This document shows positions 1 to 11,587 of a stretch of 64,000 nucleotides of DNA, piece by piece; positions within the stretch are counted from its first letter, which is position 1, and each line of letters opens with the position of its first letter. The position numbers and the translations under genes are program-made. The DNA is taken from assembly GCA_026413225.1 (NCBI GenBank), contig CM048557.1:21492871-21556870 (forward strand), given 5' to 3'. Below the pieces are notes generated by a model. That model did no database searches. It saw only the letters and a list, made by a program, of their open reading frames with translations, and had not been told where the DNA came from. Origin of the DNA: Otis tarda (lineage: Eukaryota > Chordata > Aves > Otidiformes > Otididae).

Positions 1-1334
1 TTCCTTTCACCTGCATTACACAGTTCTTTTGAGAAACAGTGAATGCAGAAAGCAATCTTGTGAAGTACGTTTCTATTTATAAGTAGGCAGTGATCAAATC
101 ATGTCATTCATTCCTATATGACCCTGAGAGATGCAGGAGGTGAATGTATTTCATTGGGAAATGGAGGTCTGATTTACATGTGGACATTTGCTAACATTTG
201 TTTACCAAGCTTATTTTCCACACATGCATACCTCTTACAGAAGCAGACAGTGAACATGGAAATGTACATGCCTAAATATTCAGAATGGCTGTTCTGGTAG
301 GTATCCCTGTGTAGACAGACCCTTGGATATAAATTACTATTGCAGAAGTTGGTGAAATCACATCTTAACCTACAGGAGAATAAAACAAGAAAATGAAGCC
401 AATAACAATGCAAGTTGAAGTGTAACAAAAGCACGAAGACCTTCAATGTATGCATGCTTTGGTAAAGATAGTTATTTTCATCTGTAAACCCAATATAAGA
501 AGTTAAGGTTAAATGTCCTCTGAGATATCCACTCCCTTATTTTTTCTGTATCTGTATAGTGAACAGCATACTTTCTGTTCAGAAGAATACTTTCTGTTTA
601 CAGTTGTAGCTGTTTTATTTGGGTAATGATGCATCTTGTATTAGTAGTGCAGCAGAGAAGTGAGTCTGTGACATTTGCTACTTCTTGAAATGCTTGTTTA
701 CTGAAATCTGAATTACACCTAGAAATCACAGTCTCCCTAGATTCTAGGAGTTCTCTGTGTGTCTGGAGATATATACCCTTTACACAAATGCAAGGGGTAC
801 AGGTAAAGGTAACTTGCATTATTTGGCATTAAGAATTAGGTTTTGAAAATTAGTGTAAGAGTAGTGCTAGTCTCTAAGCTTGTCAGTAAAGTTCAAAATT
901 ATTTTAAATATATGGCAAAGGAGCAGACATGGGACTGTGGGGGCTGTTGATGCATGCAAAGCAACAAACAAGATCCTTGAAGGAAATTGTCCTTTAGAAA
1001 AAAGTATTTGTTGGAATTTTGGTAAAAGTTCCATAAGTGTTTTAGATTTTGTTTATAATACATGAGTTGGAAGCTACGTTTTTCATGTCAAGCTCCAAAG
1101 TACTTGACAGTGGAGTATTTGCACTGTGGGACCACATCAGCCTATGAAATCATTGCAAATGAGAATCAAAAGTAGTATTACAAGTGTTGGCCTGTGAATT
1201 AAAACATATTCTAAAATTGTGACTGAATTTAAATTTATAGTGAAAATCTTTTAGAAGATAATGTTTTTGAGGAGATATAATTTGGATGTTTTGACTACCT
1301 TCAGTTATTTTCTCTATACTTCCTTTTGGATCTT

Positions 1335-1353
1335 CCCCGCCCCCCCCCTTCCC
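1335..1353. repeat. C-rich low-complexity tract
   Basis: A short run of almost only C, with one G and two T, sits in otherwise AT-rich DNA. It is probably a simple mononucleotide-type tract. No function is inferred. Confidence 0.7.
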
Positions 1354-4300
1354 CATAACGTATCTGTATTGTTTCTGACATTCTCAGAAGCAGAAACTTG
1401 AAACTTTCACATCCTTAAAGACCCAATCAAAGCTTACAGAACGATTTGTATTTACTAATATTAAGTTTGTGCATACCTTCTTTCATTATTGAAACTACAG
1501 CACACTATTTATGTTACCATTTAGTATACAGTTTAATTCTCTGCTGATTTCACCTCTTAGCAGGGGTGGCTTAGGTGAATTTAGATGATGAATTCATTTG
1601 GACAAATGTATACCTTGCTTTCAAAATGAGGTTGTATCTCATTTTTGCCTAATTCTGCACCCCAGAAAGTAGCAATCACTTCAGTGGGAGAACATACTCT
1701 GTAACACCAGTGATATCATGAGCCTCTAATAGTATCTTAAAGTTTGCTAGGAAATACAAAAGCTGGCATTTTTTAAAAATACAGAGAGCTTTTTCAGATG
1801 TAATTGAATAATCAAAACTGCTGAAAAAAGTGCATGATTTTGCACAGTGAGGGTATTTGTTCTGAACTTTATCTCAGGTGCTATAAATAATAACTATTTT
1901 CATAATAAATGACTTGCATTCTGTAAAAGCAGGTCATTCCAATAACTACCTTCTTTCTCTTCCTGCTGCTTCAATGGCGGGAAATTTTTAGCAACCAACA
2001 GCATTTCCAGACTTCTAGGGGGAGGTGAATACTTTATGGATGTGACATAAGGGGAGGACTCCATTGGAATATAACAAGCTTTGGATCCTTTTGGAAGGCA
2101 GGATTCAAAAAGCTGAGGTGGGCTAAACCAGCAGTAACTAGTGCTTTGTGAGTTTTTTGGTTTGGCAGGCAGATACTTACTTAATTTCAGTCTTAAAGAA
2201 GGGTTGTTTCTGTAGCCCCATTCCAGCCCCCCACCAGCTTGCCAGGATGACAGCTTTATTTCACATGTGTAGAATGATCATTCTAAGTGAATGGTAAGGG
2301 GACGGGGAGAGGAAGAGTTGAGAAATTTCTTCTTTGGTTGAGAAAAGTATGAGGGAGCAGAACAATCCACTGAACCTGCTCACTAATCCTAGCTGATCTT
2401 TGAAAACAGAGTTGTCACAAGCAGTCCATGGGTTGTAGGTTGGCGGTTGTCATGTGCAGCGGTGGTGACGACATACAAGCATGAGAAGATTTTCCACACA
2501 GCCACTCTGGAGACCTATTCTTACAATTCGGCTATTGAGTAGCCACCTACTGCAAAGGCAAGCAGCTGGATCTCCCTGGATGCATTCCATGTGTTTCTCA
2601 ATCAGTAATGAAATTTTCCATCTCATAGTGATGTCTTGGACTTGACCAAAATTTGGGCTATTTAAACTATAGGTATATACTGCCATGAAATAATAAGGCA
2701 GGCAGACTGTTGCAGGCTTGCTAATGGCAGTGAGAGTCCTTATGAGCTTGAGGTTTCATTTTTCTCTACTCTTGCAAGATTTAAGTCATGTTGTTTAGAT
2801 CAGGACATTAAGAAGCAAGATAAGGCATCTTGATTCAGCCTCTCTAAGAGGGTACTTGTTTTGCCAGAGATGTTATTTGAAGCATTCCCCTACAGAGCCT
2901 GTTTTAGGAACAGACTTGCTGCTTCCTTCCTGTACCTTAACTTGTTGAGTATGGCTAGATTTCTTTATTTTCCCTTCCAGAACATCTTCCATTTGGTACT
3001 CCAACAGCATCTGTTTCCTCATTTTCAGTCTCAGTAAGTGCATATTACCAGCCCGGGGCTTGGCTGTAGCTGTCTCCTTTAGGAGCAGAGCCTCCCTTGC
3101 CAGTACAGATCACTGCCACCATTCCATTACACTGACTGTAGCATTTGCTTCTTAAGTTTGAGGATAGCAAGCCAGAGAGGTGGAATAATTTAACTAATTG
3201 GCTTGTTTCAGTCCTCTTCTAAACATGGAAATCGGAGCCTGCAAACATTCATAAGATGAAACATTGGCACAGACATGATCATTTCTGTGCAACTGCAGAT
3301 GTGACTACTTTGTTATGAAACTGCTGGGAGCTTTGTGAATTATTGTAACAAATCCTGTGACTAAAAAGCATGTAATGGCTATTTTATTCTGCTGGTGATT
3401 GCTTCTCCACTTCAGAGCCTGTTTAGAATGGCCACATAATTAAAACAGTTAACATTTTATTTTAAATTAGAGGAGGACTTCTCACGTACTTACATGATGC
3501 CTAACTAGCACTGACATACATAAGGGGTTGAGTGCCCAAATGTTGTGTGTATTTTAGACCATTATTTATTGTCTTAAACCACGTTTTCAGACCCTTAAGT
3601 GCTTTTTTCTTTGTGGTAAATTACTGCAGGCATGTGTAACATTCTCCATGCTATGTACGTTTTATGACATCTCTAGTTTCTTATTTATTGTTTTTTTTTC
3701 CTGAAGTAAGCACTAGCATTTGTTCTTAGCTTTTACATCTTTTGACCTTTAAGCATCATGTACCACAGCGTATATCTTGAATTTTTTAGGAAAAAAACAT
3801 TGTCTTTGTCCCTTTGAATTTCGTATGCACTCTCTGGCACTCTAACCCCTTGAACTCCTAATTGGAAACACTATCTTGCTACTGAATATAGTTTTGGCCA
3901 TTTGCCGCAGTTCTGCGTGTTGTCAGTGGGCAGCAGATCACAAATGGAGACTGCTCTGAAGTTTTGTAGTGATGCTAGATAATGAGAGAACCAGCAATTA
4001 GGCAACAATGTTTTATCTGCAGTGTATTCTGTGCAGCTCAGAACATCAGTTTTCAGTCTGTTATCCTTGAGTGGATTAGATTACGTTATATTAGTTTGCA
4101 TTAGATTGAATTGAGAACTGTTGCTTTGTGTTAGTCTTGGGCATGACTTAAATGTTACATAATATTTTTCTTAACTGCAAAAATTGTGCCAGTGGTAAGA
4201 TACTGATTCAGGCACGGTAGTAGCTCTTGTGTTTGGACAGAGGAGACCGTTAACCTGTGTACCCAGGATTTAGAAGAAGATTCCCTTCTGCTTGGCGAGC

Positions 4301-7300
4301 TTGCTTAAAAGTCAGGTCCTGCTAACGCTGTCTCTGGCTTTACTGTGTTCTGTCACAGCCTACTGACATTTATCGGGTGGCCTGGGATTTGTAAAGCTGT
4401 GCCTGTGAGATTGCTGCTTACACTGGAAAGAGAAGACCGTCTAAAGCTAGCTGGAACAGTGTTTGCTGTCATTTGGGCATTTGCTTTATTAAGGCATCCC
4501 ACTTACTCCATTGGCTGTTGATACTGAACAGAAGTAGAAACTGCGAGCAGATTTCTAAGCTGATTTACTGTCCTTGAAACTGGATGTTCATTCCAGTTTG
4601 GAATATAGAGTTTCCTATCTGTGTCTACAAGCTTTCCTTCCTTCATTTTTTTTTCAACTGATACCGATCTCTGCTGCTCTGTGCATGGCTCTCATCCTTT
4701 CCATCTGTGTCTGTCATCTCTCCAGCCCTATGTATTTCTCTTTCTCTAACAAAGAGCTGAGTAACCTTCTGCCACAAAGGCTTCAAAAAAAAAAAAAAGG
4801 AAGTAAAAACTGCCCTCTTTCTCCTCTACATCCTTTCAGATTAGCAGCTTCTGTTTGATACTGTTCAAGTATGAAAGAAGTGGCTTTTCCCTGGAAGCTA
4901 TAGAATCACCTACATTCATAATTTCTGAAGGCACTGCATGCAGACCCGTAAATCCAGTGAGCAACTTAGCTGGGAGAAGTCTCTGTTTAGCATAAAGTTA
5001 GTGGCAACTGAGTGCTTTGACAGAAACAAGTAGCCAAGGCAAAAAAATATGAGTGATAATGAGAAAGCTCTCCAGAGGTTTGTAATTTCTAATTATCTGT
5101 GTCAGCTAAAGTAAATCAAAGGGGTTCAATATGTGATAACCTGAAGATGAACATACCTCAGATAATTAAAGATGATATGTAAGTAGCTAGTACCAGGGAA
5201 ATTATACAGAAATTACTGCATGCAGCTGCTTCAAATATTTTTTTTACTCTGTTTTTCATAATATTTACCAGTGTTGCTTTAACCCGGTAACTGATGTGTC
5301 ATCTAACATGAATTTTGGGAGAAAGTCTTCTATTTTTGTGGCTTTTGAGTTGAGGAAATACTGTGAGGTAGGTTGGGATATGATACAGCAGTTCTGTGAC
5401 TTTTTTTAGTCCTTTTGTTAGAATATGTTGTGTGTTTGTCATTAAGGAAGGTGTTCAGTGCATTTGGAAGGGATACGGATTTCCAGTAAGTTTTGAGAAT
5501 TAATGATGGTTTTTCACATGTTGATAACAGTGTTCTAGAGCCTTAAATATTAGCAATGGCAGTGGTAACTTGTAGATCTTATTTAGATTTGGACAAAAAG
5601 CTTTTGAGGAGTGTTTGTGGTTAACTTTGCTTTCAGTATCCTTGGGATCAAGTTTATTACGGACTGTTAGGTTAGAATGTTATTAGCTCATAATAGACTG
5701 GCTGTTGAGACTTCCTTGTCAGTAACAGGAGGGGAGACACAAACATAATGCCTTGTTTGTAAGGGACTTTATCGTGGACTGACATGAGCTCATGGCCACC
5801 ACTAAAGGATACTTAAATGAATAATTTGCTTCTGGTTTTTGTTTCTCTTTTGCAACTGATTGCTATGCACATCATGCTCTCTAATTCTGAGAACATGATG
5901 GGTATTTGGAAATATCATCTTTAAACTAGTATTAGTCCTGGAAAATGCCCCATTAATCCATCCACCCATTTCTAGGCCGTTTCCTGAAATACTGAACTTA
6001 AGCTAGTTGCTTGTAATTGACAACTTTCTTCTTTGGTGGCTACATGATTTCAGGAGCTGATGCTTCATAAGTTAACAGAGCTAGAGATGAGCAGAAATCT
6101 GAGATCCTGGTAACAAGTCAGGCTAGATAAAGCCTGGCTTGCTAATTATAGGGGTTAACATTATATTGGTCCTTTGTCCTAAAGAAACAATTTTTTTTCC
6201 AGTTGTTCAAGAACTGGTCTCAGACCTTAGATCAGTGTAAATTTTAAAGCTGCTCTGCTGTACTAATCACTTACTGTGTAATTTTGGAGCAGTTAATTGA
6301 TGATAATTTTGAATGTTTAATTCATTTTCAGGATTTCTAAACCTTTTTCTGGCAGATTATTTCTCAGTGACGCTGGTTGATGTGGGAAGTGTTTTTTGGG
6401 GAAGCAAAGGGATTGGAAAGCAAAAGAAGCTGTTTCTTTTTTATGTCTTTTGTGTGCAGTGACGCTATGAAAAACAAGGCTTGAAAAGGATGAGAGAGTG
6501 ATTGTTCCTATCCCCCTTTGCACCCGCCAGACGTTCACATTTGAGGAATGTGATGCAGAAGCAGAGCCCCATCTGCTGATGTTCCCCTTTGTGTGAGATA
6601 ATTCCTTAAAGAAGAGGCCTTGTATAAATAACTTGACTGACCAGTGTTTGTGTATATGCCATATCATGTCTGTGGGTGTGTTGTTAACTGCTGCAGAGAA
6701 AAAGGAAAAGCGAGGAATCAAGTCAGTGCTGGAGCTGGAGAAACTTAAGTAGTGCCTCTAGTTGTATGCAGGTCATTATTTATAAGCAAGATTTAGCATC
6801 TTGGACTGAGATAACTTCAGACATCACCCCAAAATGAAGCTTAATTCCTCTCATGTTGAATTTGATGGCAGAAATACCCCAGCTAGTGGAGGGAACAAGA
6901 TTGGACTACATGGCGATGGCTTGCAGGTTGTGAAAATTCAAATCCACACAAGCATAGGTATATTTTTCTGTCTGAAAGGATCCTGATATGCTACTGGGGA
7001 GCAAAAGCTGCTATTCTATTTTGACGTGAAGTGATGTCTAGGGAGAGGAAAACAGTATTGGCAGCAGCTTCCTTTGTTTTTAGCATTATGTCCATATACT
7101 CCCTAGAGAACTCATTAATTTTTAAGGCCGTGGCAGCAATAGGCTAAATGGTTACAGTAGTGGTACACTGATGATTTGACGTGCTGCATTCATCCTTTTG
7201 GGATAATCCATTCTGCTCCCTTCAGTGATGTGTGACACCCCAAGATCAAAGGGGCAATCTAACTTGAGGAGGCAGCTACTTAGCAAACAGGAAGATGCAA

Positions 7301-9025
7301 TGTACAATGGTAGAAACAAGAAAACTGTTCTCTTTCTAAAGCATTGTCTGCTCTCTGATGGAATCCTTCCTAAGATTGACGTACCATGCTAGTAAACTCA
7401 ACCTGTTTGTAGAAAGGGAGGAATTATGCAGGAAGGTCAGGCCCACCATGGTTTATGCTGGGGAGACAGCAGTGTGTGAAAGGCAAGGTTCTGAGTTACA
7501 GTATGACTTCTAATTAGTAACTGCTAGTCAGGATGAGTGTCTTGATTGTTGAGTTACAGGGTTTTAATATTGTGAATGGATAAGGTTTTCAAATCTGACT
7601 ATGTTAAGGGTGGTCATGTTTCATGTACATCTCTATATGGCCCTTTTGTAGCTTCTAGTGTCTAAATACTTAATACAATTAAGTATTTACTAAGACAAGA
7701 TAGTCTTAATTTGGGAGGTCTTATCAGATAGGATGGGAAGCTCCTAAGTCCTGACCTAGGACCTGAGTTGTTATACTCAACTTCTGTGTAAGAGAAGTCA
7801 TAACAGACTGCCGCTGCCTTTTGAGCTACAGCCCTGGACTCTGGAGGAAGTTTTTTCATGTTTTTTTTTCCATGAGTAGATGCTTTGAAGGGATAATAAT
7901 CAATGCTGAGCTGGCAAAGCCTAAGCAGGGGAGGCTGTGGCATCGCCCTGGAGCCCTGATACCATTTTGCTGTCACATGGACACACGACCACAATGCATG
8001 GAACAGGATAAAAGGGGGATCCTCCCATGCTCCACTGTGAGTTGGTTGGGGTTCACAAGTGGGACAGACCTGACTGCAGCCAAGGCCTGAGGTGTTCTGA
8101 AGGCTGTTCTTGGGCACACATGCACGTCTATGAAGGTAACAGAAATACTGAAGGACACACAGGAGGGTATCACAGGACATTTAGGGACACCAGTGCCTGG
8201 AGCTCAGGACAATGAAAGATGGAAGCAGTCAGCAGATGGGCCTCCATTTGGCGCTGAAGCTACTTACTGACTTTACTTTGACCTTAGGATCCTTGCTTTT
8301 AATCTTACTGGCCTTACTTTAGTATTGAGACCACTTACTGCCAACTTGGGCAGTCATGAAGTGCCTCTGTCTGCTCCATCCACTCTCCTTAATGCTGTCT
8401 AATGCTGCTTCCTCTCCCCACTATTGCAATCCATTTCCAAGAATTAGAAGTCAGAGGCATGCACTCTGCTCCAGCTGATGGAGTTGGAAGCTGTAGCAGC
8501 TCCAAATTTGATACTATATATTTTCTAATCAAAGAAACAATGCCAAGATACTGTGAAATACACCACATGTAGACGTCAAGGGGAGAGTAATGCTCCGTGT
8601 AATGCAAAGTGTATTCTGTGTGTAAAGCTCTCATATATATGGTATATTTCATCATGTTTGGAAGTTTATAGTGCTTATCTTCCTGACCCTGGATTGTAGA
8701 CATCATCAGCCCTGTGATCGAAGCAGAATCAAGCTCTCTAAGCCAAGAATAACAGAGCAAGTACAGATGAACTGTGATCCAGACCCCAGAAACAGCTATG
8801 TGCTTTAACGCTCACTGGTATAAATGAGTACTTATGCACTGGTATCCCTCATTCTTTCGGGGATGCTAACCACTCATATGTCCTACTGAGATTAGAGTCA
8901 ACGGAATTTACTGTCTCCAGGATTTGGCCTTAAATACCTGCCAAAATGTTCTCTGCTTTTGGAGCTTGAAATGGTTCCAAGCTTTCCCTGCCCCAGTCCC
9001 TGCCTTTTTTTGTTGAGGTGATTAG

Positions 9026-9048
9026 TTGTGGGGTTTTTTTGGTTTTGT

Positions 9049-9079
<31 letters not shown>
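9026..9079. repeat. T/G-rich tract ending in T29
   Basis: The segment is almost free of A and C and finishes with 29 consecutive T (9051-9079), followed by an A-rich stretch. Read on the other strand it is an A/C-rich tract of the same style as 20730-20872. CR1 LINEs do not end in poly(A), so this is more likely a low-complexity expansion than the tail of a retrocopy. No retrocopy body is visible on either side. Confidence 0.75.
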
Positions 9080-9084
<5 letters not shown>

Positions 9085-10055
9085 TAAAATGCGATACTGA
9101 ATCTACCCTAATACTACCACCCACCTCCCTCCCTGAGTCTGTCTTTCTGGACTGGAACAATGCATATCATGTTTTAGTAAGTTTCAGGATTATTTTTCTA
9201 ACATATAATCAGGGATTTGTAATGTAAATGCTGACATAACCTTAACTAGCCTATTGCAAATGTCACACTTACTTTAGGACTCTCTAGGGTGCAGTATGCT
9301 CCTTGGTGGATTACCTTCCTGAAAATTCAATGACAGTTTGCAAATTGGCATCCAATTTTGGTTTTAGTTTATCTCTTGCCACTATACAGAGCAATTTTGA
9401 TTCTGATCATGTGAGAGATTCTGTTTTACTTTTTGTCTTTCATCTCTGTTAAAAAACTGTTTCACCTTTCTGCTGTACTTTAGGCAGGAGGATGAGTCAG
9501 TTGGGGAGATCCTAGAGAAACCGTACAGAGACAGATTGCTTTCTGTCCAGTTAGTCTTCTAGAAATTAAGCCAGATATTCATGCCCAGCCCTCAGTAAAC
9601 AATTGAATTCCGAACTAACCTGTTGGTGAAGCTCAGTTAACTTCAGAAAAGGCACCTGAGATTTATGTGTAATTCTAGCTTTATTTCTGCTCAGTAATTT
9701 TACGGAGGTTGAGATAAGCATTATAGGGTCTTGTGAGATTTGCTTAGTTCTTGGTACATCTGGAGGCTAGATTATTTTGCTTCATCTCAGAAAAATGTTG
9801 AATTGTTTTTATTTGTGGGATGCTACAATATTCTGTACTACTTACAGGTCACCCATATAACATCATAACTGTGCAATAACTTTTTAAACTTAATGTATGG
9901 ACATATTCATTCTGGAATAGCTATTCTTAAAATATTCATCCTACTATACTGTGACATAAATTTTATCTGTAGACAAGTTCATAAAATGTAATAGTTTTGG
10001 GGAGGTCTAATTATAGTAACCAAATTTAAATACCTCTATGCAAAAGCATGTAGCA

Positions 10056-11359
10056 TGGGAAGGAAACAAGAGGAGTTAGAGATGTGCCTGCAGCACTATG
10101 ATCTTGTTGGCATCACGGAGACATGGTGGGATGGCTTCTATGACTGGAGCGTTGGAATGGAGGGACATAGGTTTTTTTAGGAGGACAGGCAGGGGACAGG
10201 AGGAGGGGGTGTCATCCTCTATGTCAATGACCAGCTGGAGCGCATGGAGCTCTGCCTGAGCATGGATGAGGAGCTGACCGAGAGCTTGTGGGTCAGGATT
10301 AAAGGGAGGGCAGGGACAAGCAGCATTATAGTGGGGGTCTGCTACAGACCACCTGACCCGGAAGACTGAGCAGATGAGGCCATCTATGGACAGAGAGGAG
10401 CAGCCTCATGGTCACAAGCCTTGATCCTTATTGGGGACTTCAGCCACCCTAATATCTGTTGGATGGACAACACAGCAGGGCAGAAGCAATCCAGGAGATT
10501 CCTGGAATGCATGAATGATAACTTCTTTCTCCAAGTGACAGAGGAGCCAATGAGGAGAGGTGCTGTGCTGGATCTTGTTCTCACCAACAAGGAGGGGCTA
10601 GTGGGGAATGTTGACCTCAAGGGCAACCTTGGCTGTAGTGACCATTAGATAGTGGACTTCAAGATCCTTAGGGCAGTGAGGAGGGCATGCAACAAGCTCT
10701 CTACCTTGGACTTCAGGAGAGCAAACTTTGGCTTCTTCATGGATCTGCTTGGCAGAGTACCATGGGATAAAGTCCTGGAGGGAAGCGTTAATATTCAAGG
10801 ATCACCTCCTCCAAGCTCAGGAGCAATTCATCCCAACAAAGAGGAAGTCGGGCAAAAACGCCAGGTGTCCTGCATGGATGAACATGGACCAACTGAAGAA
10901 ACAAAAAGGATGCCTACAGAGGGTGGAAGCAAGAACAGGTTGCCTGAGTGGAATACAGAGGGATTGTCCAAGCCACCAGGGATCAGGTAAGAAAACCCAA
11001 AGCCCTGACAGAATTAAATCTGTCTAGGGATGTCAAGGGCAACAGGAAGAGATTCAATAGGTACATCAGGGATAAAAGGAAGACAAGGGAAAATGTGGGC
11101 TCTCTCCAGAAGGAAACGGGAGACCTGGTTACCCAGGATACAGAGAAAGGGTGAGGTACTCGGCAACTTTTTTGCCTCCGTCCTCACTGATGAGGGCTCT
11201 AGCGATATTGCCCAAGACACAGAAGGCAAAGGCAGGGACTGGAACAACGAGGAACTGGGCACTGTTGCAGAAGAGCAGGTTCGGGACCATCTAAGGAACA
11301 TGAAGATGCACAAGTCCAGGGGACGTGATGAGATGCAACCTGTTCTCGTTCCTGAGAGG
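10056..11359 (+). pseudogene. CR1 ORF2 fragment, copy 1: endonuclease to start of RT
   Basis: Homology begins near the N-terminus of the ORF2 endonuclease (KQEELEMCLQ, then DLVGITETWWDG, holding the catalytic Glu of APE-like nucleases). It runs through GGVILYVNDQLE, IIVGVCYRPPD and ILIGDFSHPNICW to GCSDH at about 10648, then the linker (FFASVLTDEG, EEQVRDHLRNMKMHKS). It is broken by in-frame stops, for example before EDRQGTGGG, before ADEAIYG and directly after GCSDH, and by frameshifts in the linker. Similarity to the matching part of copy 2 (12560-12660) fades near 11360, just inside the RT domain. It is a decayed retrotransposon gene with no host function inferred. Confidence 0.88.
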
Positions 11360-11587
11360 TACGGAGGCACCCATCTGCTGACCCGATGCGCTCTCTCGGG
11401 AGGTATGCTGTCTCCTGGGGGCTCGTATGAGGGATATCGCTGAAAGAATACCTAGCCTCACGTGACCCACAGACTATTATCCACTACTGGTGTTTCATGT
11501 GGGTGCCAGCGACACAGCTGGCAGCAGCCTGAGAAACACCAAAAGGGATTTCAGGGCCCTGGGTACAACGAGGACGGACAAGGGATG
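11360..11587 (+). pseudogene. CR1 ORF1 (esterase-like) fragment, start of copy 2
   Basis: Directly after copy 1 breaks off, the sequence resembles the CR1 region upstream of ORF2, including a segment at 11492-11563 that reads FHVGASDTAGSSLRN and KRDFRALG. That segment matches the SGNH-esterase-like part of CR1 ORF1 as I remember it. At roughly 11565-11588 it passes abruptly into the middle of the ORF2 endonuclease (VGVCYMPPGQED). The end of ORF1 and the N-terminal half of the endonuclease are therefore missing from copy 2. Breakpoints are good to perhaps 20 bases. Confidence 0.65.

Larger units (their letters stand above)
1..10055. other. Non-coding AT-rich sequence, no gene recognised
   Basis: I see no exon with recognisable protein similarity, no structural RNA and no LINE fragment in this stretch. 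Open frames are short, occur on both strands and lack known motifs. The longest are near 6317-6721 and 7662-8180, both on the minus strand, and both look like chance. Local low-complexity tracts are a C-rich run at 1335-1353 and a T-rich/GT-rich tract ending in T29 at 9051-9079. Because PTPN5 lies downstream on the + strand, this could be its distal upstream region, a very long 5' intron or intergenic DNA; the sequence alone does not decide. No CpG-rich promoter-like island stands out by eye. Confidence 0.6.

Noticed and set aside
6317-6721. 134-codon open frame on the minus strand
   Set aside because: Composition looks like translated non-coding DNA; no domain or exon structure.
7662-8180. 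172-codon open frame on the minus strand, overlapped by open frames on the + strand
   Set aside because: No recognisable domain or splice signals; the region is simply a little richer in GC so several frames are open at once.
9051-9079. T29 as the poly(A) tail of a minus-strand processed pseudogene
   Set aside because: No gene-like body adjoins the run, and poly(A)-primed retrocopies are rare in CR1-dominated bird genomes.
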